This document shows, one piece after another, positions 6,456 to 7,378 of a stretch of 7,378 nucleotides of DNA. The notes below the pieces were generated by a model, which was not told the origin of the DNA, ran no database searches, and worked only from the letters and a program-made list of their open reading frames with translations. Source of the DNA: Candidatus Omnitrophota bacterium (lineage in GTDB: Bacteria; Omnitrophota; Gorgyraeia; Aquiviventales; Aquiviventaceae); NCBI GenBank assembly GCA_020057015.1, contig JAGVGS010000169.1, forward strand, positions 1 through 7,378, read 5' to 3'. Numbering within the stretch: position 1 is the stretch's first letter; each line of letters begins with the position of its first letter. A program made the translations under genes and the position numbers.

Positions 6456-7248
6456 AAGACCACGCCAGGGCGCGCGAGCGCGCCGCAGCGGCCTGCACCG
6501 CTTCCACAAAATGCGCCGCCACTCTGCGGCGGGCGAGCACCTTTAGCGCCGCTTCGGTAGTACCCTTCTTGGAGGCCACCTGGGCGATGAGGGCCGCCGG
6601 GTCTTCCTGTGCAGCGTCAAACAACGCTAAGCCGCCGCGCAAGGTGGCCACGATCGCGCGCTGGGCCACTGCTGGCGGCAGCTTCAAGCGCCGCGCCGCA
6701 GCTTGCCAGGCCTGGATCAAGAAGAAGACGTACGCCGGACCAGAGCCGCTGACTGCAGTGATGGCATCCAGATGCCGCTCAGGCAGCTCGCAGACCTCGC
6801 CCACCGCTTCAAAGATGGCTCGCGCCGTGCGGCGATCTTGCGCGCGGACGTGCGCGCCGAAACTCAGGGCGGAGAACCCGCAGCGCACCGTCGCGGGCAG
6901 GTTGGGCATGACGCGCACTAAGCGCGCACGCGGCAGCCGGCGCTGCAGCCAGCGCAGCGAGATGCCCGCAGCGATGGAAATCACCACATGGCGCGCCGTC
7001 ACGGCCGGCGCGATCGTCGCCAGCACCTCAGGCAACTGCTGGGGCTTCACCGCCAGGACCACCACATCCGCCGCCAGGCAACCAGCGGCGCTCTCCTCCA
7101 CCGCCACGCCGAACTCGGCAGACAACCAGGCCCGCCGCTCGGCCTGAGGCTCCGCCACCCGAATGTCGGAGGCGGAAAAACCCTTCTGCAACAAACCGCC
7201 GATCATGGCCGCCGCCATGTTGCCCCCACCGATGAATCCCAATTTCAT
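6454..7248 (-). CDS. proC: Pyrroline-5-carboxylate reductase
   Basis: This cytoplasmic enzyme performs the last step of proline synthesis, reducing 1-pyrroline-5-carboxylate to proline with NAD(P)H. The protein has 264 residues (E. coli ProC has 269). The Rossmann fold opens with GFIGGGNMAAAMIGG (4-18). VLAVKPQ (64-70), SIAAGIS (91-97), RVMPNLPA (112-119) and the family signature VSGSGPAYVFFL (166-177) follow. The helical dimer domain ends the protein. In the late conserved loop, usually SPGGTT, this protein reads SKKGTT (226-231). The Ala-rich C-terminus lacks the last few residues of longer members. The ATG at 7248 has AAAGGA 5 nt upstream and gives the standard N-terminus. It appears to be the first gene of the cluster, directly behind a long inverted repeat. 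The annotation is secure, although paralogues acting on related imines cannot be fully excluded. Confidence 0.97.
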   Translation of the reverse strand: MKLGFIGGGNMAAAMIGGLLQKGFSASDIRVAEPQAERRAWLSAEFGVAVEESAAGCLAADVVVLAVKPQQLPEVLATIAPAVTARHVVISIAAGISLRWLQRRLPRARLVRVMPNLPATVRCGFSALSFGAHVRAQDRRTARAIFEAVGEVCELPERHLDAITAVSGSGPAYVFFLIQAWQAAARRLKLPPAVAQRAIVATLRGGLALFDAAQEDPAALIAQVASKKGTTEAALKVLARRRVAAHFVEAVQAAAARSRALAWS

Positions 7249-7252
7249 GAAG

Positions 7253-7259
7253 TTCCTTT
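7253..7259 (-). promoter_or_regulatory. proC ribosome-binding site
   Basis: AAAGGAA on the minus strand, 4-5 nt before the proC ATG. It supports the start at 7248 and lies between that ATG and the inverted repeat. No convincing -35/-10 promoter pair was seen in the 130 nt upstream of proC. Confidence 0.7.
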
Positions 7260-7264
7260 CTTCT

Positions 7265-7360
7265 AGCGGGTAGCGGGTAGTCGGTAGCTTGTAGCTTTTT
7301 ATGGCGCGCCGCAGGCGCGGAAAAATTCAGCTACCAACTACCGACTACGCGCTACCCGCT
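7265..7360. repeat. Long inverted repeat with heptamer-repeat arms
   Basis: The arms at 7265-7296 and 7329-7360 are 32 nt each and match at 29 of 32 positions when one is reverse-complemented (hand alignment). Each arm is a degenerate 7-nt tandem repeat. The left arm holds GGGTAGC, GGGTAGT, CGGTAGC and TTGTAGC (7268-7295); on the right CTAC recurs at 7331, 7338, 7345 and 7352. The 32-nt centre holds a T tract, a CGCGCC-GCA-GGCGCG hairpin (7305-7319) and an A tract. No target duplication is visible. It ends just upstream of the proC ribosome site. It could be a dispersed intergenic palindrome, a small MITE-like element or a 5'-leader hairpin. Confidence 0.85.
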
Positions 7361-7378
7361 CATCTATCGTTTCCCAAA

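Noticed and set aside
6569..7147. Plus-strand open frame (192 codons) inside proC
   Set aside because: It is antisense to proC, which has clear motifs; composition is Arg/Ala-rich shadow type.
7297..7328. Inner hairpin as an intrinsic terminator
   Set aside because: On both strands the T tract lies before the stem and the A tract after it, so no U run follows the hairpin.
7265..7360. CRISPR array
   Set aside because: The repeats are 7 nt, contiguous and arranged as an inverted pair, without spacers.
7249..7378. Promoter for the cluster
   Set aside because: No -35/-10 pair with proper spacing stood out; most of the space is taken by the inverted repeat.
1..7378. A new defence, mobile or biosynthetic system
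   Set aside because: Seven of eight genes are well-known housekeeping families in a plausible conserved order, and no transposase, integrase, nuclease cluster or phage module is visible.

Overview
The window is a compact, GC-rich bacterial chromosome segment. All supportable genes lie on the minus strand and read from right to left. The order is proC, yggT, ileS, a TraR/DksA-type zinc-finger gene, lspA, lgt, a RluD-like pseudouridine synthase gene, and the first 241 codons of a gene for a secreted protein that runs off the left edge. Gaps between genes are 5 to 46 nt, and two gene pairs overlap. This looks like one long operon, and no terminator or internal promoter was recognised within it.

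Organism: LspA and Lgt show lipoprotein processing. The export-signal protein at the left edge carries the 'YQGRLTDADGTPL' and 'NADRLDGLDSTEF' type motifs, which I associate with large secreted proteins of uncultured phyla such as Omnitrophota. The ileS-traR-lspA-lgt-rluA order fits Omnitrophota or a deltaproteobacterial/Nitrospirota-like lineage. This assignment is inference from gene order and motif memory, not a proven placement.

Layout, right to left: 7249-7378 is non-coding and dominated by a long inverted repeat whose arms are made of degenerate heptamers. Next come proC (proline synthesis, last step), yggT (small membrane protein), ileS (isoleucyl-tRNA synthetase), traR/dksA (possible RNA polymerase-binding regulator), lspA and lgt (two of the three core lipoprotein maturation enzymes), rluD-like (23S rRNA or tRNA pseudouridylation), and the secreted-protein gene fragment.

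How the genes fit together: they supply amino acid, charged tRNA, rRNA modification and envelope lipoproteins, so the set is growth-related housekeeping. Tight spacing, stop codons overlapping Shine-Dalgarno sites, and several starts with no recognisable ribosome site suggest translational coupling.

No new defence, mobile or biosynthetic system is visible. The most notable items are (1) a sharp drop in GC inside ileS that matches the CP1 editing domain, (2) the heptamer-armed palindrome in front of proC, (3) the missing conventional start of lspA, and (4) a palindrome that includes the yggT ribosome-binding site.
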